DNA of 27,996 bases, taken from a virus. Below the pieces are notes generated by a model. That model ran no database searches, was not told the DNA's origin, and was given only the letters and a program-made list of their open reading frames with translations. Below are positions 21,540-27,996 of the stretch, in pieces. Both the position numbers and the translations under genes were made by a program. Every line of letters begins with the position of its first letter. The stretch's first letter is position 1. The stretch lies in IMG/VR virus record IMGVR_UViG_3300028384_000906, positions 1 through 27,996 of that record; one strand, given 5' to 3'.

Positions 21540-21694
21540 GATCGAGCTAAGATCCAGAGCAAAAGATCACCAGCCCAGAGCAAAGAGCGAGGATCCAGAG
21601 GATCGATGTAAGAGATCGAGCGGATAAGATCAGGCTAGTGAGATCCAGCTAATCAGATCGATGTTAGGGATCGGCTGAAAAGATCGGTTAGAAA
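21540..21694. repeat. Degenerate tandem array of 13-14 bp units, each starting with GATC
   Basis: GATC occurs 11 times. Seven consecutive copies start at 21601, 21614, 21628, 21642, 21656, 21669 and 21682, a spacing of 13, 14, 14, 14, 13 and 13 bp. Units are similar beyond GATC (for example GATCGATGTAAGA and GATCGATGTTAGG; GATCGGCTGAAAA and GATCGGTTAGAAA). Earlier copies at 21540, 21551, 21565 and 21592 are less regular. The array is not in a reading frame. Iterons of an origin, a methylation-sensitive site or a packaging signal could look like this. Confidence 0.7.
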
Positions 21695-22147
21695 GATACA
21701 CAAAACCGCGCCCCTATCGGGCCTTATTTTTTCGTCAATCGTTGGGATCTGGTGCAGAAAACACCGCTAAAATTTTCACAGACTCCAAGAGTCCGAGGTA
21801 TTTTTTCTAGATCTCTGTTTTTATTTGTAATTTCACCGAAGTTCTTTGTTTGATTCTATTTTCTCAATAAATTCAGTCGTTTAGATAGGATTTTTTGCGG
21901 ATCTCGGGCAAATTTTCGAGCGGCGAGTGCCGTGGGGGGGTCTACCCGTACCGTATACAAACCAGACCAGAGATTAGGTTTTTCCAACCGTAAACCGGAC
22001 CCCCTTATGGACCATTGTCACGTTCTATGACACCTTATATGGCCTCTCTGAGGGGATTAGGTAATATATATTGTAAATTTAGTTGACGAGATGTATTTAT
22101 TAGTGTAGTTCTTAGGGTAACTTCCACTTAGAGAAGGTTAACGAGCA

Positions 22148-22507
22148 GTGATAAGTGAACATACATCCTTAAATTTTGATATCGAGTTGGATTATTCGTG
22201 TACTTTGGACTTTAGCGAAGAGCATGGAGTAGTTTTTACGGCGTATATCCTAGGGTACGGGGATGATGAGCCACAAGAAGTCGAGACACGACTCAGTAGA
22301 TTGATTGATGAGGCAGTTGAGTTATACAAATTCGACGGAGATTATCAGCAATTGTACTTTATCGCACATGAACTGCATAGGTATGCTGAGCGACTACGTG
22401 ATGTAGCTGGTCATATGGAGGATTCCACCCAAATCGAGGATCTTTTTGATGTTGATCCCGATGATCTTCCAGAGGTAGATGATGACAGTACCACGTATCG
22501 GAATTGA
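22148..22507 (+). CDS. Acidic protein of unknown function, GTG start
   Basis: The 119-residue protein begins with GTG after GAGAAGG and TTAACGAG. A beta-rich N-terminal half is followed by a long helix (RLSRLIDEAVELY, FIAHELHRYAERLRDVAGHM) and an Asp-rich tail. No family recognised. It overlaps the nuclease gene by 26 bp. Confidence 0.65.
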   Translation: MISEHTSLNFDIELDYSCTLDFSEEHGVVFTAYILGYGDDEPQEVETRLSRLIDEAVELYKFDGDYQQLYFIAHELHRYAERLRDVAGHMEDSTQIEDLFDVDPDDLPEVDDDSTTYRN

Positions 22508-22922
22508 GCTTCCGAAAGAGAACACTATAGTTGGTCGTATTGGCGAGAATTTAGCGAGTTATTACTTAGAAGCAGCCGGGATAGAGTGCTCTATAGTAGA
22601 TCGAAGAGGATCTGATATCTGGGCTAACGCTGGAGCTAGGCTTTTTACTGTTGAAGTTAAAGCTGCAGCGTCTCCTGTGCTTTCAGGTACTACGAAAAGC
22701 GGTAAGGAACATCGTTATTACAATTTCAATCTACAAAAAAAAGAAGCAGACCAGTTTTTACTGACCTGCCTCGATACTAATCTTATTCGGATATTGAGTA
22801 GAGAGAAATTGCTAGAACGTCTGCCCGGAGCTCGGGTTATGCTTCATATGTCTCCAGATGAGTTTTCAGAGGAACTTATGTATGAAGACATTAATCGGCT
22901 AAAACAGTACTATTCTCAATAA
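22482..22922 (+). CDS. PD-(D/E)XK endonuclease-like protein
   Basis: The 146-residue protein has helix GRIGENLASYYLEAAGI, then GSDIWANAG with the first acidic residue (Asp45), and FTVEVKAAA with Glu58 and Lys60, the catalytic core of the fold, followed by a conserved-looking YYNFNLQKKEADQFLL. It resembles small restriction-like or resolvase-like nucleases. The second of two ATG codons is preferred because AGAGG then lies 6 bases upstream. It is the third nuclease of this fold in the window and stands apart from the replication module. Confidence 0.72.
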   Translation: MTVPRIGIELPKENTIVGRIGENLASYYLEAAGIECSIVDRRGSDIWANAGARLFTVEVKAAASPVLSGTTKSGKEHRYYNFNLQKKEADQFLLTCLDTNLIRILSREKLLERLPGARVMLHMSPDEFSEELMYEDINRLKQYYSQ

Positions 22923-22953
22923 CTTAGATCGAGACACAGTCTCTATAACTAAG
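22923..22953. promoter_or_regulatory. Two-part hairpin after the nuclease gene
   Basis: CTTAG and CTAAG enclose GAGAC-ACA-GTCTC. It starts right at the gene end, but no T-run follows; a weaker hairpin (ACCTC-TATA-GGGGT then TT) follows at about 22966. Terminator function is uncertain. Confidence 0.35.
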
Positions 22954-23041
22954 TCTCTAAGTATACCTCTATAGGGGTTTACCTTTCCGACTGATAGGTC
23001 GATTATATCACATTATTAAGGTTTTGGCAATCCCCTAATTA

Positions 23042-23070
23042 TTGACATAGTTGGGGTAACGTGCGATAAT
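23042..23070 (+). promoter_or_regulatory. Near-consensus sigma70 promoter
   Basis: TTGACA, exactly 17 bases, GATAAT (five of six). The spacer contains TTGGGGTAAC, a variant of a motif found in three other gene leaders. The expected start is only about 7 bases before the TTG codon at 23084, so the first gene would be nearly leaderless; the promoter likely serves the packaging genes. Confidence 0.75.
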
Positions 23071-23083
23071 AAGGATATCCCCA

Positions 23084-23326
23084 TTGATAAACTTAGTATA
23101 CATCCGTGCAGCCATTGAGGCTAACACGGGTAAAAGACTGTCTCTCGAGCGCGTAAGAGAGCTCCTTGTAGAGGAAGGTCTTATCACGAAGAGACAAGCC
23201 GAGACAGAGGCTGTGATCTTCAGGGGCTATGGTGACCTATACTGGACCGATATTCCTACAACTGATGTTGAGGATAGCTTGGATGATCAGGAAGGTTTGC
23301 CAGATCATTATGTACCCGGATCCTAG
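23084..23326 (+). CDS. Small protein of unknown function, TTG start
   Basis: The 80-residue protein contains a helix-turn-helix-like stretch (VYIRAAIEANTGKRLSLERVR, ELLVEEGLITKRQAE) and an acidic tail. TTG is the only reasonable start: an upstream GTG meets a stop at once. AAGGA lies 8 bases before it, but the predicted transcript would start beside that AAGGA. It is either a leaderless gene or transcribed from further upstream. Confidence 0.55.
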   Translation: MINLVYIRAAIEANTGKRLSLERVRELLVEEGLITKRQAETEAVIFRGYGDLYWTDIPTTDVEDSLDDQEGLPDHYVPGS

Positions 23327-23336
23327 GAGAATAGTT

Positions 23337-23486
23337 ATGCATTGTGGAGCTTCAAACCCACCTAAACAGAAAAGTACGCCTAAAAAGCCTAAAATGAACA
23401 TGGGCGGCTATATGGCAATTAAGAAGAAAAAGATGCCCGGTCAGATGGCTTACGGCGGCATGGCTCATAAGAAGAAGAAAAAGTGA
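23337..23486 (+). CDS. Small Lys/Met/Gly-rich phage protein
   Basis: From the ATG at 23337 (AGGAGA 8 bases upstream) the protein has 49 residues: MHCGASNPPKQ, then MNMGGYMAIKKKKMPGQMAY and a tail of five Lys. I recall small proteins with MGGYM / KKKKMPG / YGGM segments near structural genes in marine podoviruses; no function is known to me. DNA or virion binding is plausible from the charge. Confidence 0.65.
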   Translation: MHCGASNPPKQKSTPKKPKMNMGGYMAIKKKKMPGQMAYGGMAHKKKKK

Positions 23487-23677
23487 TGTTCTTGGGGGTG
23501 GTGGTCTTCTGCGCTAGTATAGACTTCACCACCTGCCAAATCACTAGCAAAGCAGATTTGTTTCAAACACTAGAAGAATGTCAGCAAGATGTAGTAACGG
23601 TTGTTAATGGAGCTACATCCCAAGGATTTATTGCTCGAGGCTATTGCGCGCCCGTCAATTCGGGTATGCAAACTTAG
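23486..23677 (+). CDS. Small exported-looking protein
   Basis: The 63-residue protein starts at an ATG overlapping the previous stop (TGATG). Residues 1-11 are hydrophobic (MFLGVVVFCAS), like a short signal or lipoprotein segment, followed by a soluble part with three more Cys. No family recognised. It could act at the envelope, for example in lysis or exclusion. Confidence 0.5.
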   Translation: MFLGVVVFCASIDFTTCQITSKADLFQTLEECQQDVVTVVNGATSQGFIARGYCAPVNSGMQT

Positions 23678-23739
23678 ATGAGTTAATAGAACACTATAAG
23701 TGCTATAATTACCTTAGTTATTGTTTAACGGAGGTAATT

Positions 23740-23910
23740 ATGCTACAATATCTATATATTAAACTAAAGAATATTTTTAAGGCTATCCAAGACGCACAAG
23801 AGAAGCGCGCACAGTATTGGATGCTACAGAACTTAAGCGATAAAGAATTACGCGATATTGGTATAGGTCGCGGTCAAATCAGGGAAGCGATATACGGGGA
23901 TGCTGGCTGA
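23740..23910 (+). CDS. DUF1127 (YjiS-like) protein
   Basis: From the ATG at 23740, with an excellent GGAGG 6 bases upstream, the protein has 56 residues. Its end, MLQNLSDKELRDIGIGRGQIREAIYG, is the DUF1127 signature; the first half is a basic helix. DUF1127 proteins are abundant in Alphaproteobacteria, where some act with RNA and small RNAs in stress and growth control. A phage copy may tune host RNA metabolism; this is inference. It overlaps the next gene by 11 bp. Confidence 0.8.
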   Translation: MLQYLYIKLKNIFKAIQDAQEKRAQYWMLQNLSDKELRDIGIGRGQIREAIYGDAG

Positions 23911-24349
23911 ACTTGCCGCTGCAAACGCTGCATTCGGGGTCATAAAATCTGCGATCAGTAATTCGAAAGAATTAGCGGATTGTGCTAAATCCATAGCAGC
24001 GTTTGTAGGCGCAGAAGAAGACCTCAAGGCGAAAGCAGAAAAGAGAAAAAAGAGCCCTTTTAATAAGGTACTCGGTAAGGACTCCGACGATTTTGAAGAG
24101 TTCTTGGCATTGGAGAAGATCGCCCAACAAAAGGCGGCCCTCCAGTCTCACATGCGGCTTTTTGGAAGACCGGGCTTATATGATTCTTGGGTGGAGTACC
24201 AAGCTAAGGCACGCAAGGCACGCAAAGAAGCCCAGATGCAGCGCGAGAAAGAACGGCAGGAACTAATCGAAGTCCTGACGTGGATATTCATCGTTCTCGT
24301 TGTCTGGGGCGGCGCAGGTTACGGCTTATGGTATTATTTTAATGGCTAA
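23900..24349 (+). CDS. Membrane-anchored helical protein
   Basis: The 149-residue protein has an Ala-rich amphipathic N-terminal helix, a charged middle and one strong membrane span near the C-terminus (LTWIFIVLVVWGGAGYGLWYY, about 125-146). I think similar proteins sit just before terminase in related marine phages, but no function is established. Lysis (holin or spanin accessory) or virion roles are possible. Confidence 0.65.
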   Translation: MLAELAAANAAFGVIKSAISNSKELADCAKSIAAFVGAEEDLKAKAEKRKKSPFNKVLGKDSDDFEEFLALEKIAQQKAALQSHMRLFGRPGLYDSWVEYQAKARKARKEAQMQREKERQELIEVLTWIFIVLVVWGGAGYGLWYYFNG

Positions 24350-24584
24350 GATCGATAAAGATAAGATGAAATGCAACAAACCTCGGCGCACACCAGATGG
24401 GCCTAAGAAGTTTGTTGTTAAAGCCTGTGAAGATGGCAAAGAGAAGATTGTTCGTTTTGGAGATCCTAACATGCGGATCAAGAAATCGAACCCTAAGAGG
24501 CGCAAGAGCTTTCGTGCTCGGCACAAATGCTCAACCGCAAAATCCAAGCTAACAGCGAGATATTGGTCTTGTAAGGCATGGTAA
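24342..24584 (+). CDS. Small basic Cys-containing phage protein
   Basis: From the ATG at 24342, which overlaps the previous stop by 8 bp, the protein has 80 residues: MKCNKPRRTPDGPKKFVVKAC, EKIVRFGDPNM, then KRRKSFRARHKCSTAKSKLT and ARYWSCKAW. This layout is familiar from many phage genomes as a conserved basic protein. Cys and His spacing could bind metal. Nucleic-acid binding is likely from the charge, but unproven. Confidence 0.72.
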   Translation: MAKIDKDKMKCNKPRRTPDGPKKFVVKACEDGKEKIVRFGDPNMRIKKSNPKRRKSFRARHKCSTAKSKLTARYWSCKAW

Positions 24585-24752
24585 GTGACGCTCGAAAAAC
24601 GTGGATCAAAGTATATTCTTTATGACGATAACGGGCGAATTCTAATTATCACTTCGCATCTACGAATTGCGGAAAATATGAAGGCCAAAAAAGATGGCAA
24701 AAAACTCTCTCGTAGGAAACATAAACAAAAGACGCAAAGCAGGAACGTCTAG
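24585..24752 (+). CDS. 55-residue protein, GTG start
   Basis: A GTG directly after the preceding TAA opens 55 codons. The first half is beta-like (EKRGSKYILYDDNGRILIITS) and the end is strongly basic. It overlaps the next gene by 59 bp in another frame. No family recognised; conservation is needed to confirm it. Confidence 0.5.
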   Translation: MTLEKRGSKYILYDDNGRILIITSHLRIAENMKAKKDGKKLSRRKHKQKTQSRNV

Positions 24753-24837
24753 GCCTAAGAGTAAAAGTACAATAAGCCCCAAGGCCTACAAAGCGATGCA
24801 AGCTGGCTGGCCTAAAAAGAAGAAGAAAAAGGGTTAG
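24694..24837 (+). CDS. Small conserved-looking basic phage protein
   Basis: The 47-residue protein (MAKNSLVGNINKRRKAGTSR, then KSKSTISPKAYKAMQAGWP and a Lys tail) has a sequence pattern I recognise from short proteins before terminase in marine phages. Function unknown. It overlaps the previous gene in a different frame and the next gene follows 1 bp later. Confidence 0.65.
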   Translation: MAKNSLVGNINKRRKAGTSRPKSKSTISPKAYKAMQAGWPKKKKKKG

Positions 24838-24838
24838 T

Positions 24839-25105
24839 ATGAGCGAAGACAGGTTGGATAGGATGGAGCAAAAGTTGGACAAAATGGCTGATGCTATTGT
24901 CTGCTTAGCTCGGATGGAAGAACGCATGGTAACGCTTTTTAAGCGTATGGATAACTTTGATGAGACTGTGCGCAAGGTAGACGCTCGTATGGATGAGCAA
25001 GAGAAACAAGCCATAGCCAGAGGCCAAAAGATTGCCTTTGCTGAGCGTTTCTTTTGGATGGTATGTACGGGCGCTGTTGGTCTAGCATTTGTGTATTTAA
25101 GATGA
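24839..25105 (+). CDS. Coiled-coil protein with C-terminal membrane span
   Basis: The 88-residue protein has a heptad-patterned helix (RLDRMEQKLDKMADAIVCL to MDEQEKQ) and a C-terminal hydrophobic segment (FFWMVCTGAVGLAFVYL). This resembles XhlA/haemolysin-type phage lysis proteins, so a holin-associated role is possible. It overlaps the small terminase gene by 4 bp. Confidence 0.65.
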   Translation: MSEDRLDRMEQKLDKMADAIVCLARMEERMVTLFKRMDNFDETVRKVDARMDEQEKQAIARGQKIAFAERFFWMVCTGAVGLAFVYLR

Positions 25106-25476
25106 CTGAAAAAAAACCACTTACAGAACGCCAAGAAGCTCTTATTAGCGCGCTAATGGGAGAGGCTAATGGTGATTTCCGAGCAGCCATGCGGATTGCC
25201 GGATATTCTGATCATACAACAGTTAAAGAGGCTATCACACCTATTCGTGACCACATTGTGGACGCGGCTCAGATGATGATGGCAATGAATGCCCCTAAAG
25301 CTGCAGCTAGCTTAGCGGGAGTATTCGTAGATCCTAGTGCGCTGGGAGCGCGTAACATTGTTGCGGCTGCTAAAGAAGTACTGGATCGTGCAGGGGTAGT
25401 GAAGAGAGAACAGCTTGAGGTCAAAGGACCAGAGGGCGGTATATTTATCCTTCCACCTAAACAAGATGCAGAATGA
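25102..25476 (+). CDS. Terminase small subunit
   Basis: From the ATG at 25102 (ATGA overlap) the protein has 124 residues. The N-terminal part (KPLTERQEALISALMGEANGD, FRAAMRIAGYSD, TTVKEAI) is the helix-turn-helix seen in small terminases, followed by a helical middle and the usual LEVKGPEGGIFILPPK tail. It recognises phage DNA for packaging and works with the large subunit encoded next, which it overlaps by 4 bp. Confidence 0.82.
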   Translation: MTEKKPLTERQEALISALMGEANGDFRAAMRIAGYSDHTTVKEAITPIRDHIVDAAQMMMAMNAPKAAASLAGVFVDPSALGARNIVAAAKEVLDRAGVVKREQLEVKGPEGGIFILPPKQDAE

Positions 25477-27359
25477 CAGACTTCCCCGAGAAGCGCAGAG
25501 CAAACCCTAGAGCAAGAATAGCATACGGATACAAACCCGCCGAGGATGATCCGTGCATTCTTTTACCCGATGAGGATATGGTGCCGTATATTATACAGGC
25601 GCTTGATTTCATCGATAACGGCGGCTCCTTACGTGAGACCGCCGCTTGGCTTACCCAACAAACTGGTAAGCAAATTTCCCACCAAGGGATAAACAATATT
25701 TGGAAAGAGCGCAGAGGTGCTCAACCAAACAATGAACGAGAAAAGCGCCAGAAACGAGAACGGCGCAGACGGGCTCCTAAGACAGGACCAGAGAAAGCAA
25801 AGGCAAAGATTAAGCGTAAGGCAGCGGATGCTAAGAGAGTACTGACCCTTCAGAAAAAAAAACTGGAGAATTGGGAAGATCGAAGCGCACCTACCGAAGA
25901 GCCAGTTAAAACAAATGTTATAACAGATACGCTAGACTTTGAAGCTGCTCCCGAAGACAGAGAAGTAATATTCACACCTAACCCCGGACCTCAAACTGAG
26001 TTCCTAGCTGCAGCCGAAAGAGAGGTACTTTATGGCGGCAGTGCCGGAGGTGGAAAAACTTTCTCGTTAATCGCAGATCCGATGCGATACTTCGATAACC
26101 CAAATTTCAATGGGTTGATCTTGCGTAGAACTAACGACGAATTGCGTGAGATTATCTGGAAAACACAGGAGTTATACCCCAAGGCTTTTAAAGGTGCTAA
26201 GTGGCAGGAGAAAAAGTCTCAGTGGGTATTTCCAAGCGGAGCGCGTCTATGGCTCACTTATCTAGAGCGGGATGAAGATGTTCTGAGATACCAAGGGCAA
26301 GCATTTAGTTACATAGCCTTTGACGAACTCACTCAGCATCCCACGCCCTTCGCTTGGAACTATATGCGGTCCCGTTTGCGTACAACGGATCCTAATCTGC
26401 CAATCTTTATGCGTGGCACCACAAACCCCGGTGGACCGGGACACGCATGGGTAAAGCAGATGTTTATCGATCCTGCACCCGCAAATACGCCCTTCATAGC
26501 TACAGACCTAGAGACAGGCGAAGAGCTACGGTATCCCGATACTCACCCTGAGAAACCCGGACAACCGCTATTTAGGCGTAGGTTCATCCCAGCTTCTTTG
26601 TATGACAACCCATACTTAGCTAACGATGGTGCCTATGAAGCCAACCTTCTATCTCTTCCAGAGATGCAGCGTAGGCAGCTTTTAGAAGGTGATTGGGCGG
26701 TAGCAACAGGGGCAGCGTTTCCTGAGTTTAGGCAGAGTGTACATGTGGTTGATCCTTTTGAGATCCCTGACACTTGGCGCAGATTTAGGAGTTGTGATTA
26801 TGGATATTCGAGTTTTTCTGCAGTCCATTGGTTCGCGATTGATCCAAGTTATGAAACGCTCATCGTCTATCGTGAGCTCTACCTTTCGAAGCATACTGGC
26901 AGAGATCTGGCAAAAGCTGTCATGGAAGCTGAAAAAGGCGAAAACATCTCTTACGGAATACTTGATAGTTCGTGTTGGCATAATCGTGGGCAAATTGGCC
27001 CATCTATTGCCGAAGAAATGGTAGCAATGGGTTGCAAATGGCGACCTTCAGACCGAACAGCCGGAGCTCGAGTAGCAGGTAAAAACCGCTTCCATGAGGT
27101 TCTTAAGGTAGATCCAGAGACAGACATGGCGGGGATAGTGTTTTTCAACACCTGCAGACAGATCATTGCAGATCTACCCGTAATCCCTAGTGACCCTAAA
27201 GGCAGTGATGACATTGACCCTAGGTACGCATCCGATCACGCTTACGACAGTGTACGATATGGGATTATGAGCAGACCTAGAGCATTCAGTCCATTTGATA
27301 TGGGGCGCGGCATTCCCGAGAGAAAATGGCAACCATCAGATAACGTATTTGGATACTAG
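25473..27359 (+). CDS. terL: Terminase large subunit (packaging ATPase and nuclease)
   Basis: The 628-residue motor has Walker A GGSAGGGKT at 188-196, Walker B with Asp284-Glu285 (YIAFDEL) and the coupling motif TTNPGG at 316-321. The RNase H-like nuclease has Asp442 (RSCDYGY), Asp498 (GILDSS) and a late DxxYASDHAYD. The first 160 residues are a basic extension with a helix-turn-helix-like part (SLRETAAWLTQQTGKQISHQ, 52-71), which I recall from HMO-2011-type terminases. It translocates DNA into the prohead through the portal encoded next. Confidence 0.95.
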   Translation: MTDFPEKRRANPRARIAYGYKPAEDDPCILLPDEDMVPYIIQALDFIDNGGSLRETAAWLTQQTGKQISHQGINNIWKERRGAQPNNEREKRQKRERRRRAPKTGPEKAKAKIKRKAADAKRVLTLQKKKLENWEDRSAPTEEPVKTNVITDTLDFEAAPEDREVIFTPNPGPQTEFLAAAEREVLYGGSAGGGKTFSLIADPMRYFDNPNFNGLILRRTNDELREIIWKTQELYPKAFKGAKWQEKKSQWVFPSGARLWLTYLERDEDVLRYQGQAFSYIAFDELTQHPTPFAWNYMRSRLRTTDPNLPIFMRGTTNPGGPGHAWVKQMFIDPAPANTPFIATDLETGEELRYPDTHPEKPGQPLFRRRFIPASLYDNPYLANDGAYEANLLSLPEMQRRQLLEGDWAVATGAAFPEFRQSVHVVDPFEIPDTWRRFRSCDYGYSSFSAVHWFAIDPSYETLIVYRELYLSKHTGRDLAKAVMEAEKGENISYGILDSSCWHNRGQIGPSIAEEMVAMGCKWRPSDRTAGARVAGKNRFHEVLKVDPETDMAGIVFFNTCRQIIADLPVIPSDPKGSDDIDPRYASDHAYDSVRYGIMSRPRAFSPFDMGRGIPERKWQPSDNVFGY

Positions 27360-27361
27360 AC

Positions 27362-27996
27362 ATGGCATTTATGGACCCACCCAATAACAACCCAGAAGAT
27401 CTTACTGATGAGGATAAGGTCATTGCCCTCGAGGAAGACGGGGATGTTATTGAGGAAAACTTAGACTACTCTGGTGTAGCTGCTTTTGTTCAGACTGCGT
27501 TCAATCGGGCTAAAGATGAGCGCCTAGCCGATGAAACACGATGGCTGGAAAGCTACCGTAACTATCGCGGTATATACGGGCCAGATGTACAGTTCACAGA
27601 TACAGAAAAATCCAAAGCATTTGTTAAGATTACCAAGACTAAGGTACTAGCTGCATATAGTCAGGTGATCGATGTTCTGTTTGCAGGTGCTAAGTTCCCG
27701 ATTGGTATCGAGAGCCGCCGCTTCCCAAGCAATGTTGCAGGTGCGGTAAACTATGATCCAAACGCAATTACATCTGAGAAGGTACAAGAGAAAGCTGGAA
27801 TTCAGTATGATGTACCCCGTACAATTAAGCGACCAGACCTAGCTAAAGATCTTGGTGTCTATAAAGATACTCTGAAGCCTGTAGAAGACAGTCTAGAAAT
27901 GGGTCCGGGTAAATCTCAGACCTCAGTAACTTTCGAACCAGCAAAACGTGCCGCACAGATCTTAGAGAAAAAGATGCATGATCAGCTTGAAGAGAG
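27362..27996 (+). CDS. Portal protein, N-terminal part (3' cut by window)
   Basis: The frame is open from ATG at 27362 to the window end, 211 residues. After an acidic head comes FNRAKDERLADETRWLESYR, then NYRGIYGPDV and FVKITKTKVLAAYSQVIDVLF, the usual beginning of portal proteins of this phage group. The portal forms the dodecameric DNA gate of the capsid. It follows terL by 2 bp. Confidence 0.85.
   Translation, partial: MAFMDPPNNNPEDLTDEDKVIALEEDGDVIEENLDYSGVAAFVQTAFNRAKDERLADETRWLESYRNYRGIYGPDVQFTDTEKSKAFVKITKTKVLAAYSQVIDVLFAGAKFPIGIESRRFPSNVAGAVNYDPNAITSEKVQEKAGIQYDVPRTIKRPDLAKDLGVYKDTLKPVEDSLEMGPGKSQTSVTFEPAKRAAQILEKKMHDQLEE

Larger units (their letters stand above)
21403..22147. other. 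745-bp gene-free region before the nuclease and terminase genes
   Basis: No open frame is convincing on either strand. It holds a terminator (21425), the GATC array (21540-21694), a weak second hairpin (GCCC-CTATC-GGGC then TTATTTTTT, 21710-21732), A+T-rich sequence (about 21770-21900), a G7 run near 21940, an inverted repeat TGTCA-N7-TGACA (22016-22032), and TTGACG (22083) with TTAGGGTAAC (22112) before the next gene. Origin, packaging site and promoter are all possible. Confidence 0.55.

Noticed and set aside
21540-21694. CRISPR array
   Set aside because: Units are only 13-14 bp with no repeat-spacer structure, and no cas genes are present; Cas4-like features at 5035 belong to a phage replication exonuclease.
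16265-21720. Cyanobacterial HIP1-type repeats as the cause of GATC excess
   Set aside because: The sites are not embedded in GCGATCGC; flanks vary freely.
24649-25134. 161-codon minus-strand frame
   Set aside because: Opposes a tightly spaced rightward run of small genes and lacks a ribosome site.
1-27996. Phage-encoded RNA polymerase or insertion sequence in this window
   Set aside because: No single-subunit polymerase motifs and no transposase or terminal inverted repeats with target duplications were found; a polymerase could lie outside the window.

Overview
The window is part of a tailed-phage (or prophage) genome. It most resembles the short-tailed marine phages of the HMO-2011 type that infect Alphaproteobacteria. 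The main evidence is a family-A DNA polymerase with a DnaJ-like zinc finger set between its exonuclease and polymerase domains, together with a B12-dependent ribonucleotide reductase, ThyX, MazG-like and DUF3310 proteins, and a terminase large subunit with the long basic N-terminus of that group. The phage looks temperate: it carries a tyrosine integrase and, about 0.6 kb away, the 3' half of an initiator-tRNA-like sequence that is probably the attP core. The tRNA half, a DUF1127 protein and many GANTC sites all suit an alphaproteobacterial host. Family calls come from motifs read by eye; no database search was possible.

Layout. 1-1623 (+) is the end of a very long, probably virion, gene. It meets the replication module tail to tail, with hairpins between. 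1746-13623 (-) is that module, read from right to left: ThyX, a 2OG-Fe(II) oxygenase-like protein, primase, a DnaB-like helicase, an adenine-type DNA methyltransferase, DNA polymerase, a putative ssDNA-binding protein, two PD-(D/E)XK nucleases, DUF3310, MazG-like and class II RNR. Internal leftward terminators at about 10.95 and 5.95 kb split it into at least three units. 13624-15843 holds the attP candidate, two small genes, the integrase and a 75-aa gene, all leftward.

15844-16264 is a control region with promoter-like sequence, a possible small RNA of about 70 nt and a perfect inverted repeat. 16265-21402 (+) is an accessory cassette of three tightly overlapped operons: a Gp88-like protein, a Fis-type DNA-binding protein, a DUF932 protein and about a dozen small unknown proteins. 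Four of those genes are very short (58, 54, 30 and 23 aa). The cassette shares a repeated ribosome-binding leader and twin terminators, and is strikingly rich in GATC. 21403-22147 has no gene but contains a regular 13-14 bp GATC array, the oddest structure in the window. 22148-25105 (+) carries a nuclease, DUF1127 and small lysine-rich or membrane proteins. 25102-27996 (+) is the packaging start: small terminase, large terminase and a portal gene cut by the window edge.

Working together: RNR, ThyX and MazG-like proteins would supply and clean nucleotides for polymerase, helicase, primase and nucleases. Integrase and attP would allow lysogeny. Repeated operator-like sites (ACATTA/TAATGT and TTRRGGTAAC) hint at regulators acting on the integrase and accessory promoters. 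The accessory cassette is the best place to look for an undescribed system.
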